Of a stretch of 35,908 bases of DNA, positions 7,760-19,117 are shown one piece after another. The stretch's first letter is position 1; every line of letters begins with the position of its first letter. The notes below the pieces were generated by a model. That model was given only the letters and a program-made list of their open reading frames with translations. It searched no databases and was not told the origin of the DNA. The stretch comes from Mycobacteriales bacterium (GTDB lineage: Bacteria; Actinomycetota; Actinomycetes; DATLTS01): positions 1 to 35,908 of the forward strand of contig DATLTS010000011.1 of NCBI GenBank assembly GCA_035533475.1. Direction: 5' to 3'. Made by a program: the position numbers and the translations under genes.

Positions 7760-8455
7760 CTATAGATTAGCGAGGGCGGCAAGGAGTGGACGCAGCAGCG
7801 AACCGAGCAGACTGAGCAGGGGCGGCTCGTTGCCCGCGATCGGCAGCAGCAGCAGGAGCCCGACCAGGGCCACCCCCCAGTTCTGCTCGGCGAGGTAATA
7901 GCGGGCCCGCTGCCAGCCGTGGTTCGGCGGCGCGAGGGTGAACAGGACGTCCGAGCCCTCCAGCGGGGGGATGGGGACCAGGGCGAGCACGCCGGTCGCG
8001 AGATTCGCCAGTGCCAGCGCAAGGAGGAACTGCTCCGCGGTGGTGACGGCCACGAGGGATCCCTGGAGCTGGGCTTTCAGCTCCACGTTCGCCGCCAGCG
8101 ACGCCAGCTGCCCGCCGGCCATGGCCCGGTAGCCGATGAACCCGGCGCAGCCGACCACGAGGTTGGCCAGCGAGCCACTGAGCGCAAGGCCGATTCGCCG
8201 GCCCCGCCTGGCCCGCCAGCGGCCCGGTGTCCGGAGCGGGTGGACCCAGCCCACCCCAGCCAGCAGCAGAGCAACCACGCCGAACGGGTCGAGCTGCTGG
8301 CGAAGGTCAAACGGGCGGCGTCCCTCCGGCAACGCGGCGAGTTGCCCGGTGGCGCGCGCGAGCGCCGCACGAGCCACCACGTGCACCGCCGCCGCGAGCA
8401 CGAATCCGACCGCGAGCGCCGCCAGTGCGACCGGATGGCGGAGCGCGTAGAGCAC
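7760..8455 (-). CDS. M50 (site-2 protease)-like membrane protein lacking the zinc motif
   Basis: Several hydrophobic helices (residues about 6-28, 58-75, 88-110, 138-160 and 192-212) and the order of motifs match actinobacterial site-2-protease-like proteins. These include an LDPFGVVALLLAGVGWVHP segment and a late PIPPLEGSDVLF segment where active members have NPxDG. In active members the first helix carries HEXXH; here the equivalent reads HVVAR, so the catalytic glutamate and second histidine are gone. It is probably a non-catalytic family member. It overlaps the upstream gene (TAGTG), within the parA-scpA interval. Confidence 0.7.
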   Translation of the reverse strand: MLYALRHPVALAALAVGFVLAAAVHVVARAALARATGQLAALPEGRRPFDLRQQLDPFGVVALLLAGVGWVHPLRTPGRWRARRGRRIGLALSGSLANLVVGCAGFIGYRAMAGGQLASLAANVELKAQLQGSLVAVTTAEQFLLALALANLATGVLALVPIPPLEGSDVLFTLAPPNHGWQRARYYLAEQNWGVALVGLLLLLPIAGNEPPLLSLLGSLLRPLLAALANL

Positions 8456-8859
8456 TATTGCCCGCGCAACCGGCGGACGAGGATGCTCGCCTCCCCCTTG
8501 GCGTCGAGATCGGCAAGCACAACGGCCATCGCCTCCCGGACGATCCGGCCGCGGTCCACCGCGAGCCCGTGGTCGCCGCGCAAGGTCAGCCGGGCGTGCT
8601 CGAGATCGATCAGCTCTTCGGGTGAGCAGTAAACGGTGATCTTCTCTTCATGGCGCTCCCGCCCGGTCGGCCGGCGGTCGTCGCGTACCCGACGGGGCAG
8701 ATGGCGCACCGGGGCGGCCCCGCCGCGCCCGGACGGGTCCGCAGGCGCCACCGGATGGGCCGGCGGCTCCGCCAGGGAGTCGCCCGGCGGCTCGGGCGAT
8801 CCGGATCCGGTGGCCCGGAAAAGCTCGTCGGCACCGGGGAGGCTGATCCGGCGGGTCAT
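8455..8859 (-). CDS. Conserved protein paired with ParA, possible ribbon-helix-helix partner
   Basis: This 134-residue protein has a proline- and glycine-rich first half and a conserved second half from about residue 70: EEKITVYCSPEELIDLEHAR then LTLRGDHGLAVDRGRIVREA. This pattern of strand, helix and helix is reminiscent of ribbon-helix-helix DNA binders. It starts within the parA stop (4-base overlap), an arrangement typical of a ParA ATPase and its centromere-binding partner. No ParB HTH domain is seen. The role as DNA-binding partner is inferred from context. Confidence 0.6.
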   Translation of the reverse strand: MTRRISLPGADELFRATGSGSPEPPGDSLAEPPAHPVAPADPSGRGGAAPVRHLPRRVRDDRRPTGRERHEEKITVYCSPEELIDLEHARLTLRGDHGLAVDRGRIVREAMAVVLADLDAKGEASILVRRLRGQ

Positions 8860-9746
8860 CGGGCCAGCACCTCCCGAGCGAGCTGCCGGTACGCGACCGC
8901 CCCAGCGGAACTAGGCGCGTAGGAGGTGATCGGCTCGCCGGCCACGGTGGTCTCCGGGAACCGCACGGTGCGGTTGATGACCGTGTGGAAGACCTGGTCA
9001 CCGAAGCGTTCGACGACCCGGGCCAGCACTTCGCGTCCATGCAAGGTGCGCGCGTCGTACATCGTGGCCAGAATTCCCTCAAGCTCGAGTTCAGGATTAA
9101 GCCGCTCCTGGATTTTGTCTATGGTTTGCATCAACAGCGCTACGCCACGAAGGGAAAAGAACTCACACTCCAGCGGGATGATCACCGCGTCCGCGGCAGT
9201 CAGCGCGTTGACCGTGAGCAGGCCCAGCGAAGGCTGGCAGTCGATCAGCAGGTAGTCGTAGTCTGCGATCACTGGTCGGATGGCCCGACGCAGGGACTGT
9301 TCGCGGGCCACCTCCCCCACGAGCTGCACCTCGGCCGCCGAGAGGTCGATGTTGCTCGGAACGAGGTCCATGCCCGGGACATTGGTTTTCAAGAGCACGT
9401 CGTCGATGCCGACGTCGCGCTCCATGAGCAGGTTGTAGACGGTGCGATCGAGTTCGAGTGGGTTGACCCCCAAACCGACCGAAAGCGCCCCCTGCGGATC
9501 GAAGTCGACGAGCAGCACGCGCCGCCCGTACTCGGCAAGGGCCGCGCCGAGGTTGATCGTCGAGGTGGTCTTCCCGACTCCGCCCTTCTGGTTGCACATC
9601 GCCAGCACCCGGGCCGGGCCGTGGCGGTCCAGCGGGTCCGGTTCGGGCAGGCGTGGGACGGGCCGCCCGGTGGGCCCGAGTTCGCCGACCGCCGGCGCGC
9701 CCGATCTTGTCGACTTAGTCACAAGACGTTTCGCCTCCGTAGCCAT
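8856..9746 (-). CDS. ParA/Soj-family chromosome partitioning ATPase
   Basis: This deviant Walker ATPase has KGGVGKTT at residues 54-61, the DFDPQGALSVGLG motif that follows in ParA, and LLIDCQPSLGLLTVNAL as Walker B. The 296-residue chain includes a roughly 45-residue N-terminal extension before the core. It matches the M. tuberculosis Rv1708 position beside scpA and scpB, so it is the second, scp-linked ParA and not the oriC-linked parA. The ATG start lies in a 157-base gap containing the CCGACGAATCGG word. Confidence 0.92.
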   Translation of the reverse strand: MATEAKRLVTKSTRSGAPAVGELGPTGRPVPRLPEPDPLDRHGPARVLAMCNQKGGVGKTTSTINLGAALAEYGRRVLLVDFDPQGALSVGLGVNPLELDRTVYNLLMERDVGIDDVLLKTNVPGMDLVPSNIDLSAAEVQLVGEVAREQSLRRAIRPVIADYDYLLIDCQPSLGLLTVNALTAADAVIIPLECEFFSLRGVALLMQTIDKIQERLNPELELEGILATMYDARTLHGREVLARVVERFGDQVFHTVINRTVRFPETTVAGEPITSYAPSSAGAVAYRQLAREVLAR

Positions 9747-9781
9747 GAAACGCTGACACGACAGGTCGGCAAGACGCTAGG

Positions 9782-9793
9782 CCGACGAATCGG
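9782..9793. promoter_or_regulatory. CCGACGAATCGG palindromic word upstream of parA
   Basis: This imperfect palindrome lies 36 bases upstream of the parA ATG on the minus strand. It differs at few positions from TCGATGAATCG at 3745 and 5388. The rest of the 9747-9903 gap holds no gene that I can see. Confidence 0.25.
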
Positions 9794-9903
9794 CGACTCT
9801 ATGGCCAGTTCCGGCCACCGGGCAACCCCCGACGGCGCGTCGGGGTCGAACACGCCGGAAGGTCCCGCCTTCGCCGGGTCCCTGGAAGCAGGTCGGCCGC
9901 GGC

Positions 9904-10854
9904 TCAGCCACGCGCGCGGGGATGAGCCGCCGCGTAGACCTCACGGAGCCGCTCAACCGTCACCAGGGTGTAGATCTGGGTCGTCGTCACCGAGGCGTGC
10001 CCCAGCAGTTCCTGCACGACGCGGACGTCCGCTCCGCCATCGAGCAGATGTGTGGCGAAGGAGTGTCTAAGGGTATGAGGCGATATGTCGATCTGAAGAC
10101 CCGCCCGGTCGGCAACCCCGCGCAGCACCGCCCAAGCCCCCTGCCGGGTGAGCCGGCCCCCGCGGGCATTGAGGAACAGCGCGCTCGACCCGGTTCCCAC
10201 CTTCGCTAAGGCCGGACGGCTCGCGCCCAGATAGGTCCGAAGGGCGACCACCGCGTACCGACCAAGCGGTACTACCCGGTCCTTGCCACCCTTGCCGTGC
10301 AGCCGCAGACTCCCGGTGAAGTCCACGTCGTCCACCGCCAGCCCGACCGCCTCGCTGATCCGGGCCCCGCTGCCATAGAGCAGCTCGAGGAGCGCCTGGT
10401 CGCGCTGCGCGCGCGGCGTGGCGTCGAATCCGGCCGCGTGGATCAGCGCCTCGACGTCTTCGATCGGGATCGCCTTGGGCAGCCGCCGGGGCGGCGTCGG
10501 CGGGCGGACCTCCCGGGCCGGGTCGGTGTCGGCCAGACCGTCGCGGACCGCGAAGCGGTGCAGCCCCCGGACCGCGACCAGTGTTCGGCTGGCCGAGCTC
10601 ACCGCAAGGGGCGGATGGGCCTCGTCGCCCTCCCGGAGCCAACCGAGGAAGCCGGCCACATCTGCCTCGGACACGGTTCGCAGACTAGGCACTCCCCTCA
10701 TCCGGAGCCATCCCGCATAACGCTCAAGGTCACATTGATACGCTTTTAAGGTATTTACCGCAAGGCCCCGCTCGACAGCAAGATGATCGAGATAAAGTCG
10801 CACCTGCCGCCTCGGCTCGCCAGACGGTTCCTGCGGGTGGGGTTGCGGCGACAT
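9904..10854 (-). CDS. xerD: Tyrosine recombinase XerD
   Basis: XerD resolves chromosome dimers at dif together with XerC and usually FtsK. The N-terminal SAM-like core-binding domain covers residues about 15-105. The catalytic set is complete: R165 (GARISEA), K188 (HGKGGK), H260 and R263 (HTLRHS), H286 (LLGHASVTT) and the nucleophile Y295. The ATG at 10854 gives 316 residues, the usual length. The longer open frame upstream runs into the 3' end of ald and has low-complexity content. A 61-base gap separates it from ald. Confidence 0.94.
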   Translation of the reverse strand: MSPQPHPQEPSGEPRRQVRLYLDHLAVERGLAVNTLKAYQCDLERYAGWLRMRGVPSLRTVSEADVAGFLGWLREGDEAHPPLAVSSASRTLVAVRGLHRFAVRDGLADTDPAREVRPPTPPRRLPKAIPIEDVEALIHAAGFDATPRAQRDQALLELLYGSGARISEAVGLAVDDVDFTGSLRLHGKGGKDRVVPLGRYAVVALRTYLGASRPALAKVGTGSSALFLNARGGRLTRQGAWAVLRGVADRAGLQIDISPHTLRHSFATHLLDGGADVRVVQELLGHASVTTTQIYTLVTVERLREVYAAAHPRARG

Positions 10855-10915
10855 CGCTACGCTGCTCGCGGGCTCTTCCGAGCCGCTTCCGCGGGAATCC
10901 GGCGCGTCGTCCGCA

Positions 10916-12031
10916 TCAGCGGAGGGTGTCGGCCAGCGGCGTGAACTCGAGGCCGTGCCCGGCCGCCACCGGTTCGCAGGTGATGGCGCCATCGACCGTG
11001 TTGACGCCCAGGGCCAGCGGGTGGTCGACCGCGACCGCGGCCTGCCAGCCGCGGTTCGCGATCAGCTCGGCGTAGGGCAGCGTGACATTGGTCAGCGCGT
11101 ACGTCGAGGTGTGCGGCACCGCTCCGGGCATATTCGCCACGCAGTAGAAGAGCGAATCGTGAACCCGGAAGGTGGGGTTGGAATGCGTGGTCGGCCGGGT
11201 TGACGCGAAGCAGCCGCCCTGGTCCACGGAGATGTCGACGAGCACCGAACCTGGCTTCATCCGCGCCACCAGGTCGTCCGACACCAGCTTCGGCGACTTG
11301 GCGCCCGGGACGAGGACGGCGCCGATGACGAGATCGGCGTCGAGGCAGGCCTTCGCCACCTCATACGCGTTCGAGGCGACCGTCTGGAGGTGACCCTGGT
11401 AGATCCGGTCGGCCTCCCTGAGCTTGGCGATGTTCTTATCGAGCAGGAGAACCTCGGCCTGCATCCCCAGGGCGATGGCCGCCGCGTTCATCCCCGACAC
11501 GCCGGCGCCCAATACGACGACCTTGGCCGCATACACGCCGGAGACCCCGCCCATGAGCACGCCTCGGCCGCCGGCGTCGCGCTGCAAACACTGCGCTCCC
11601 ACCTGAGGGGCCATCCTCCCCGCGACTTCGGACATCGGCGCGAGTAGCGGGAGCGTCCCGTCGGCCAGCTGAACGGTCTCGTAGGCAATTGCGGTGATCT
11701 TCGCGGCGAGCAGTGCGTTTGTGCATTCGAGCGACGCGGCCAAGTGCAGGTACGTGAACAGGATCTGGCCGGCTCGCATCCGCGCGTACTCGGCCGGCAC
11801 AGGTTCCTTCACCTTGAGGACGAGCTCGGCGTCAGCCCACACGTCGTCGACAGAGCCGATGATGCGCGCTCCCGCCGCGGCGAAGTCGCCGTCCGGAATC
11901 GACGATCCAACCCCGGCCCCGCTCTCGACGAGGACCTCGTGGCCGGCGCGGACCAGCTCGTGCACCCCGGCTGGCGTGCAGGCGACCCGGAACTCGTTGT
12001 CCTTGACTTCGCGCGGAACGCCGATCTTCAT
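10916..12031 (-). CDS. ald: Alanine dehydrogenase
   Basis: Ald catalyses NAD-dependent interconversion of L-alanine and pyruvate plus ammonia. The start [20 protein letters not shown] contains the catalytic-region arginine. K and H residues of the substrate site lie in LVLKVKEPV and FTYLHLAA. The Rossmann motif [10 protein letters not shown] and the [19 protein letters not shown] segment are intact. At 371 residues it is full length. A GGGAGG site lies 7 bases before the ATG. In the related M. tuberculosis cluster NUDIX and xerD are adjacent, so ald is an insertion relative to that order. Confidence 0.96.
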   Translation of the reverse strand: MKIGVPREVKDNEFRVACTPAGVHELVRAGHEVLVESGAGVGSSIPDGDFAAAGARIIGSVDDVWADAELVLKVKEPVPAEYARMRAGQILFTYLHLAASLECTNALLAAKITAIAYETVQLADGTLPLLAPMSEVAGRMAPQVGAQCLQRDAGGRGVLMGGVSGVYAAKVVVLGAGVSGMNAAAIALGMQAEVLLLDKNIAKLREADRIYQGHLQTVASNAYEVAKACLDADLVIGAVLVPGAKSPKLVSDDLVARMKPGSVLVDISVDQGGCFASTRPTTHSNPTFRVHDSLFYCVANMPGAVPHTSTYALTNVTLPYAELIANRGWQAAVAVDHPLALGVNTVDGAITCEPVAAGHGLEFTPLADTLR

Positions 12032-12137
12032 CTGACGCCTCCCTCGCCGCGCTGGTCACCGGCCCGATTGCCGGTGGCGGGCGTCCTGCCGACCCGCGGC
12101 CGGGGTGATCCGAGTCTAGGTTGCACGGCCGCGGGGA

Positions 12138-14491
<2,354 letters not shown>

Positions 14492-16915
14492 TCACGGTAA
14501 CACGGGCCGCTTCCGGCGCCACCTGCTCTCGTCGACGTGTCGACGGGTTCGCGATGCCAGGGGGCGATCCCGGGTGTCCGCGTCGGGGGCGTCGCGCGGG
14601 CCGGGCAGCCAAGTGGGCCCGCGCGACAGGAGGTCGTTGATCTGACTCGGTGGCCCCGGCCGGCCGAACAGGTAACCCTGCGCCTCGTCACAGCCCTGGG
14701 CTCGCAGCACATCGCGTTGGAGGTCGCTCTCGACACCCTCGGCAACGACCGAGAGCCCGAGACCCCGGGCCAGGGCGATGACGCTGCTTACGATGGCCGT
14801 GTTCGGGCCGTCGTCGGGAAGCTCACGAACGAAGGATCGGTCAATCTTGAGCTGGTTCACCGGAAGCCTGGACAGCCGGCTCAGCGAGGAGTACCCGGTT
14901 CCGAAGTCGTCGACCGAGATCCGCACCCCCATCGCCTGAATCGCCTCGAGCACCGCGACGGAGTCCGGCTCGTCACCATTGAGGAAGCCCTCGGTGATCT
15001 CCAGGGTGAGTCGCTCGGCGGCGAGGCCGGTCTCGCGGAGCACGTCTGCGACCTGTGCCGCGAGTTGTGGACCCACCTGGCCCGGCGAGAGGTTCACGCT
15101 GAGCCCCAGCAGACCATTCCCCTGCCACCACGCGGCCTGCGCGCAGGACTGGCGGAGCACGAAGTCGCCGAGCTGATTGATGAAACCGCTGGCCTCCGCC
15201 ACGGGGATGAACTCGTCGGGCGGAATCACCCCGCGCTGGGGATGCATCCAGCGCAACAACGCCTCGACCTGGCTGATCTCACCGGTCTCGAGGTTCACGA
15301 TCGGCTGATAGTGGACGGCGAACTGGCCGGCCTCGAGCCCACGTCGCAGGTCGCTCTCGACGTCGAGCCGGTCGCGCATTTCGCTGAGCATGCTCGCCCG
15401 GAAGGACACATAGCGACCTTTTCCTGCCGCTTTGGCCTCGTACATCGCGAGATCGGCGTTGCGCAGCAGGTCCCGGGCGGCGTCGTCCGGCCGCGGGCGG
15501 GCGCCCCCGATGCTCACGGTCACCTTGATCTCGTGGCCGTTCACGACGAACGGCTCCTCCAGCGCACCGAAGATCCGCTCCACGACCTCGTCGGCATCGT
15601 CATGGTCTTGCAGTCCTTCCACCAGGACAGCGAATTCGTCGCCGCCAAGCCGGGCCAAGGTGTCGACGTCGCGGACCGCGCCCTGCAGGCGCCCGGCGAC
15701 GCCGCGCAGCAGTTGGTCCCCGGCATCGTGACCCAGACTGTCGTTGACCCGCTTGAACCCATCGAGGTCGAGGAACAGCAACGCCAGTTCGGTCCGGTAG
15801 CGGCGAGCGTGGCGCAGGGCCAGCGAGAGCCGATCCCTGAGCAGGGCCCGGTTCGGCAACGCCGTGAGGGCGTCGTGCATGGCGTCGTGTTGCGCGGCCT
15901 CCAGCGCCGCCCGCAGGGCCTGGACGTTCTTGGCATCGGTCAAAGCCACGCTCGTGTGATCGGCGAGCGCCTGCAGAATGCCCTGCTCCGCCAGGGTGAA
16001 GCGCCGGCCGGGCCGTCGGGTGGACACCGCCAGCGCGCCGACGACCACCCCGTCCTCGTGGACCGGTGCGGCCATGGTGGCGCTCATCCCCAGTCCGGCG
16101 AATTCCGGGTGCGCGACGGCCCGCTGCTGGTAGTCGTCGATGACCACGAAGCGCCCTTCGGTGATCGCTCGGCCGGTTGCCCCAAGCCCCCGGGGAACCC
16201 GGCGAACGTCATGCGCGATCTCCGGTGGCAACCCGGACGATCCGATCAGCTCGAGCATCCTCGGGTCGGCGGCATCGTTGACGCGCAGGCCGACGACGTC
16301 CACGTTCAGAAGATCGGCCGCGCAGGCGATGATCGCCTGGAGAACCTCGGGCAGCGGTGCCCGGGTGGAGACCGCACGCAAGATGGTCGTGAGTCGCTCG
16401 AGAAGGGCCTGGCGCTCTCGGAGGTTGGCGACCAGCTCGGCGTTCTCCGTGGCCTGCCGCTGGCTCACTTCGCGAAGGGCTCGTTCGTCGGCGAGCACCG
16501 AAAGCCCACGCAGCGACAGACTCAGCACCCGGGCCATCCCGCGCAGCAGGTTGCATTCCTCCACGTCGAAGACGGCCTCCCCGACCCGGGCCAGCAGGAG
16601 TCGCCCGCCGGGGAGCCCTTCGATCGGCCCGGCGAAAACCGCGCATCGGCCGAGCCCGGGAAGCTCGACGAGCGGCTCATTGCAGTGCGCGACGGCGCGG
16701 AGGCGAGCCTCCGGAACCCGGCCCTGCGCGTACCCCACCGACGCGCGCACCCCCGCATCGGTCACCAAGACCGCGACTTCGGCCTCGACGGCCTCGGCCG
16801 CCTGCTCGACGGCGCTGCGCAGGACATCGGCTTCCTCGGTCAGTCCGGACACGGCCGCGAGGAAGGCGGTGAGTTGCTCGGCAGCCCAGCCGCTCGCAGC
16901 GAAGTCGACGCTCAT
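14492..16915 (-). CDS. GAF-GAF-GGDEF-EAL cyclic-di-GMP signalling protein
   Basis: This 807-residue soluble protein has a GAF-like domain (about 20-140), a coiled coil (about 140-180), a second GAF domain (about 185-330), a GGDEF domain (about 345-500) and an EAL domain (about 520-755). GGDEF is intact at 424-428. The inhibitory RXXD site (RDVD, 415-418) lies exactly five residues before it. The EAL residues (EAL 551-553, SVNLSP, EITE, DDFGTGYSS, KIDRSFV) are also intact, so both synthesis and breakdown of c-di-GMP are possible. It overlaps the FIST gene by 4 bases, suggesting that FIST senses a ligand and this protein answers. Confidence 0.92.
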   Translation of the reverse strand: MSVDFAASGWAAEQLTAFLAAVSGLTEEADVLRSAVEQAAEAVEAEVAVLVTDAGVRASVGYAQGRVPEARLRAVAHCNEPLVELPGLGRCAVFAGPIEGLPGGRLLLARVGEAVFDVEECNLLRGMARVLSLSLRGLSVLADERALREVSQRQATENAELVANLRERQALLERLTTILRAVSTRAPLPEVLQAIIACAADLLNVDVVGLRVNDAADPRMLELIGSSGLPPEIAHDVRRVPRGLGATGRAITEGRFVVIDDYQQRAVAHPEFAGLGMSATMAAPVHEDGVVVGALAVSTRRPGRRFTLAEQGILQALADHTSVALTDAKNVQALRAALEAAQHDAMHDALTALPNRALLRDRLSLALRHARRYRTELALLFLDLDGFKRVNDSLGHDAGDQLLRGVAGRLQGAVRDVDTLARLGGDEFAVLVEGLQDHDDADEVVERIFGALEEPFVVNGHEIKVTVSIGGARPRPDDAARDLLRNADLAMYEAKAAGKGRYVSFRASMLSEMRDRLDVESDLRRGLEAGQFAVHYQPIVNLETGEISQVEALLRWMHPQRGVIPPDEFIPVAEASGFINQLGDFVLRQSCAQAAWWQGNGLLGLSVNLSPGQVGPQLAAQVADVLRETGLAAERLTLEITEGFLNGDEPDSVAVLEAIQAMGVRISVDDFGTGYSSLSRLSRLPVNQLKIDRSFVRELPDDGPNTAIVSSVIALARGLGLSVVAEGVESDLQRDVLRAQGCDEAQGYLFGRPGPPSQINDLLSRGPTWLPGPRDAPDADTRDRPLASRTRRHVDESRWRRKRPVLP

Positions 16916-18102
16916 CCGACGGCGAGGACCACGAGTGTCTGATTGTGGAAGCCGCCGGTGCCCCGGGTACGCGCGATCTCGCCGTAGGTGTAGAAACCGG
17001 CAACCGGGACGCCGCCGGCCCGGTCCCCCACGATGGCGATTTCTCGGGCGATGCCAGGCTCGCCGAGCACCGCCCGGCGGGCAATGCAGTCGAAGGCCAG
17101 CAGCCCGAGCGGGGCAGCCCCGGCCAACTGCTCGAGCGCGTCGTCACAGGCTGCCTCGGTTGCTCGCAGCACCGACTCGTCGTCGCCTTCCATGATCCAG
17201 GTCATGCCACCCTGGGGCACCCGAGCGATGCAACCCAGGGAGCGTTCGGTGAAGTCAGCGTCGGCGATGAACCGCACCTCCTGGCCGCTGCGCCTGGTCA
17301 GGCCCAGCGGATGGGTCAGCGCGAAGCGGGTGAATGCGGCGGCGTCATGGTGGGCAGCTTCGGGGGCGTCGAGGCGGCGTAGATAGACATCGAGGGCGGG
17401 CTGGTCGTCGAGGGCGAAGACCCGGTTTCCGGAGCTCGCGGTGACCAGCATCGGCTCGCCGACGGTGCGCCAACCGTGCTGGACGCCGATCCCGAACGGG
17501 CCGGTCGATCCGATGGCAACGGCAACCACGGCGTCGTCGAGGAATCGATCGTTGTGCAGCACCTGGGTGCGGACCATCCGAAGGTCGTCTCCGGCGCAGC
17601 CCCCGACCAACGGCACCTCCGCGCCGACGACCCCATACACACCGCGCACGATCTCCTGTTGATCGCCGGCCAACCCGTCGGTGAGCAGCAGCAGGACCGC
17701 GTGCTCGCAATCGCCGATCTGCCGGAAACACGCGGCCGCTTCGGCACCGGCGTCGCGTAGGCGCTTCGATGCTCCGGTTGCGGCCGCGGTCGCCACGGTG
17801 AAACCCGTCCCGCCGAGGGCGAGGACAACGATCCCCTCGTCGCCGGGCCCGTCGAGGGCGATCTCACCCGCCGTGGAACATCCCACCACCGGCACGTCCC
17901 CGCATGATTCGCGCAAACCCGCGGCGATCTCAGCCAGGTCGAGCGCGGAGGAGACGAAGACGACGATCAGCGCGGGGACCGCCCCGCCGGTGGCCTGGGC
18001 TACCGCCGAACCAGCCATGGCCCGGGCGCCGCTACCGCTCGCCCGGCCCACCCCTAGCCAGCGATCCGCCTGACCCGTTCGATCCGTCGATTGGCGAGTC
18101 AC
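16912..18102 (-). CDS. FIST N and C domain sensory protein
   Basis: FIST proteins bind small ligands, thought to include amino acids, and usually accompany signalling enzymes. The N-terminal FIST domain shows VPVVGCSTAGEIALDG and VPLVGGCAGDDL. The C-terminal domain ends with VAGFYTYGEIARTRGTGGFHNQT, the FIST_C signature. There is no signal peptide or membrane segment, so it should be cytoplasmic. The GTG start follows GAGGGAAG closely. The gene begins a two-gene unit with the GGDEF-EAL protein, which sits between mctB and pyrG where mycobacteria have nothing. Confidence 0.9.
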   Translation of the reverse strand: MTRQSTDRTGQADRWLGVGRASGSGARAMAGSAVAQATGGAVPALIVVFVSSALDLAEIAAGLRESCGDVPVVGCSTAGEIALDGPGDEGIVVLALGGTGFTVATAAATGASKRLRDAGAEAAACFRQIGDCEHAVLLLLTDGLAGDQQEIVRGVYGVVGAEVPLVGGCAGDDLRMVRTQVLHNDRFLDDAVVAVAIGSTGPFGIGVQHGWRTVGEPMLVTASSGNRVFALDDQPALDVYLRRLDAPEAAHHDAAAFTRFALTHPLGLTRRSGQEVRFIADADFTERSLGCIARVPQGGMTWIMEGDDESVLRATEAACDDALEQLAGAAPLGLLAFDCIARRAVLGEPGIAREIAIVGDRAGGVPVAGFYTYGEIARTRGTGGFHNQTLVVLAVG

Positions 18103-18170
18103 ACTCTTCCCTCGGCAGGATCGGACCGAGGCTAGACCGTGATTGGAGGAGATACGTAGAACTGCGGTCG

Positions 18171-18194
18171 AAACCCCCCGCTGTAGTCAGCGGG
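18171..18194 (-). terminator. Hairpin downstream of mctB-like gene
   Basis: CCCGCTG (18177-18183) pairs perfectly with CAGCGGG (18188-18194) around TAGT. On the minus strand it is followed by GGTTT. It lies 17 bases past the mctB-like stop and so likely ends the tlyA-to-mctB transcript, leaving the FIST gene with its own promoter in 18103-18170. Confidence 0.5.
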
Positions 18195-18210
18195 TCCTGG
18201 TCCGTCATGA

Positions 18211-19113
18211 CTACTTCGCCGGAGGCAACGGGCCGCCGGAACCGGGTCCCGTGCCATAGTTCCCGATCTGGCCGGCCAACCGTCCGGCCAGGGCGAGGAC
18301 CAGGGCCACCTGACCCGGGGGCGCCTCGATCGAATCCACAGTGGTGACCGGCGTGGCGAGGCCCCCCGCGCGGGCCGCGGCCAGCACGCCGGGGTCGCTG
18401 GCGGCGCTGACCGGACCCGCGAGAACCGCTCCGGAGCCCCGGACGTCGAGGGCCTCGACCAGCGACAGCAGGTCCTGAGTCGACACGCTGGAGGAGGTCG
18501 GACCGGGGGCGGCGACGAGCAGGACGGCGAGCGACGCCGCGGTCTGCCCACCGGCGGACACGGTGAGCAGACGGCCCTCCTGGTAGGCGGCGAGGCTAGT
18601 CGGGAGGTCGGTGGCGGTTCGCGCCCGGGCGCCCGGGCGCTGAACGAGCACCGAAGCCAACTGGGAAGCGGCGCGCTCCGCGCCGGTGTCGGAGGTCCCG
18701 CCGGGAGGTCCGCCGAGCCGTGCGGCGAGCGCGCCGAGCAGGGTGTCCTGGTTGGGGTCCAACCAGGACGAAGTCAACACGATGTCCGTGGTCACGACCG
18801 CACCGGCCCGGCGCAGCATCGACTCGACCTGGCCACGTACCGTGCCGACGACGCCCGGCGCGCTCACGACGGCCACCGACTGACCGGAGAGCCGACCGGC
18901 GACCGCAAACGGGGCCACGCCGGCGGAGAACCGCCCAGCGGAGTCCAGCTCGGCCGTCAACTCGGAGATCTGCGCCCGCAGTCCGGAGACCGGACCTGGC
19001 GTGGAAACGACCGCAACCGGAACTCGGCTGATCGTCGAACCGAGCAGGAGGCCGGCGGCGAGCGCGAGGAAGACCGCGACGAGCGATACGACGTGATAGC
19101 GGAAGTTGACCAT
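18211..19113 (-). CDS. MctB/SteB-like membrane-anchored protein
   Basis: The protein starts MVNFRYHVVSLVAVFLALAA, matching the MctB (Rv1698) family, whose single N-terminal helix (residues about 8-27) anchors an external domain. In mycobacteria MctB limits copper accumulation; in Corynebacterium the equivalent SteB works with SteA. After the helix comes a coiled-coil-like stretch (LRAQISELTAELDSA), then an alpha/beta domain with VAVVSAPGV. It ends in a glycine/proline tail. The ATG at 19113 is chosen because homologues begin there and it lies 4 bases past the steA stop. The length is 300 residues. Confidence 0.85.
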   Translation of the reverse strand: MVNFRYHVVSLVAVFLALAAGLLLGSTISRVPVAVVSTPGPVSGLRAQISELTAELDSAGRFSAGVAPFAVAGRLSGQSVAVVSAPGVVGTVRGQVESMLRRAGAVVTTDIVLTSSWLDPNQDTLLGALAARLGGPPGGTSDTGAERAASQLASVLVQRPGARARTATDLPTSLAAYQEGRLLTVSAGGQTAASLAVLLVAAPGPTSSSVSTQDLLSLVEALDVRGSGAVLAGPVSAASDPGVLAAARAGGLATPVTTVDSIEAPPGQVALVLALAGRLAGQIGNYGTGPGSGGPLPPAK

Positions 19114-19117
19114 CGGT

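Noticed and set aside
10855-10992. Longer N-terminus of XerD
   Set aside because: The 46 extra residues are low-complexity and overlap the ald 3' end; the ATG at 10854 gives the family length.
14537-16942. 801-codon open frame on the plus strand
   Set aside because: It is exactly antisense to the GGDEF-EAL gene, whose motifs are unambiguous. Long antisense frames are normal in 70% GC DNA.
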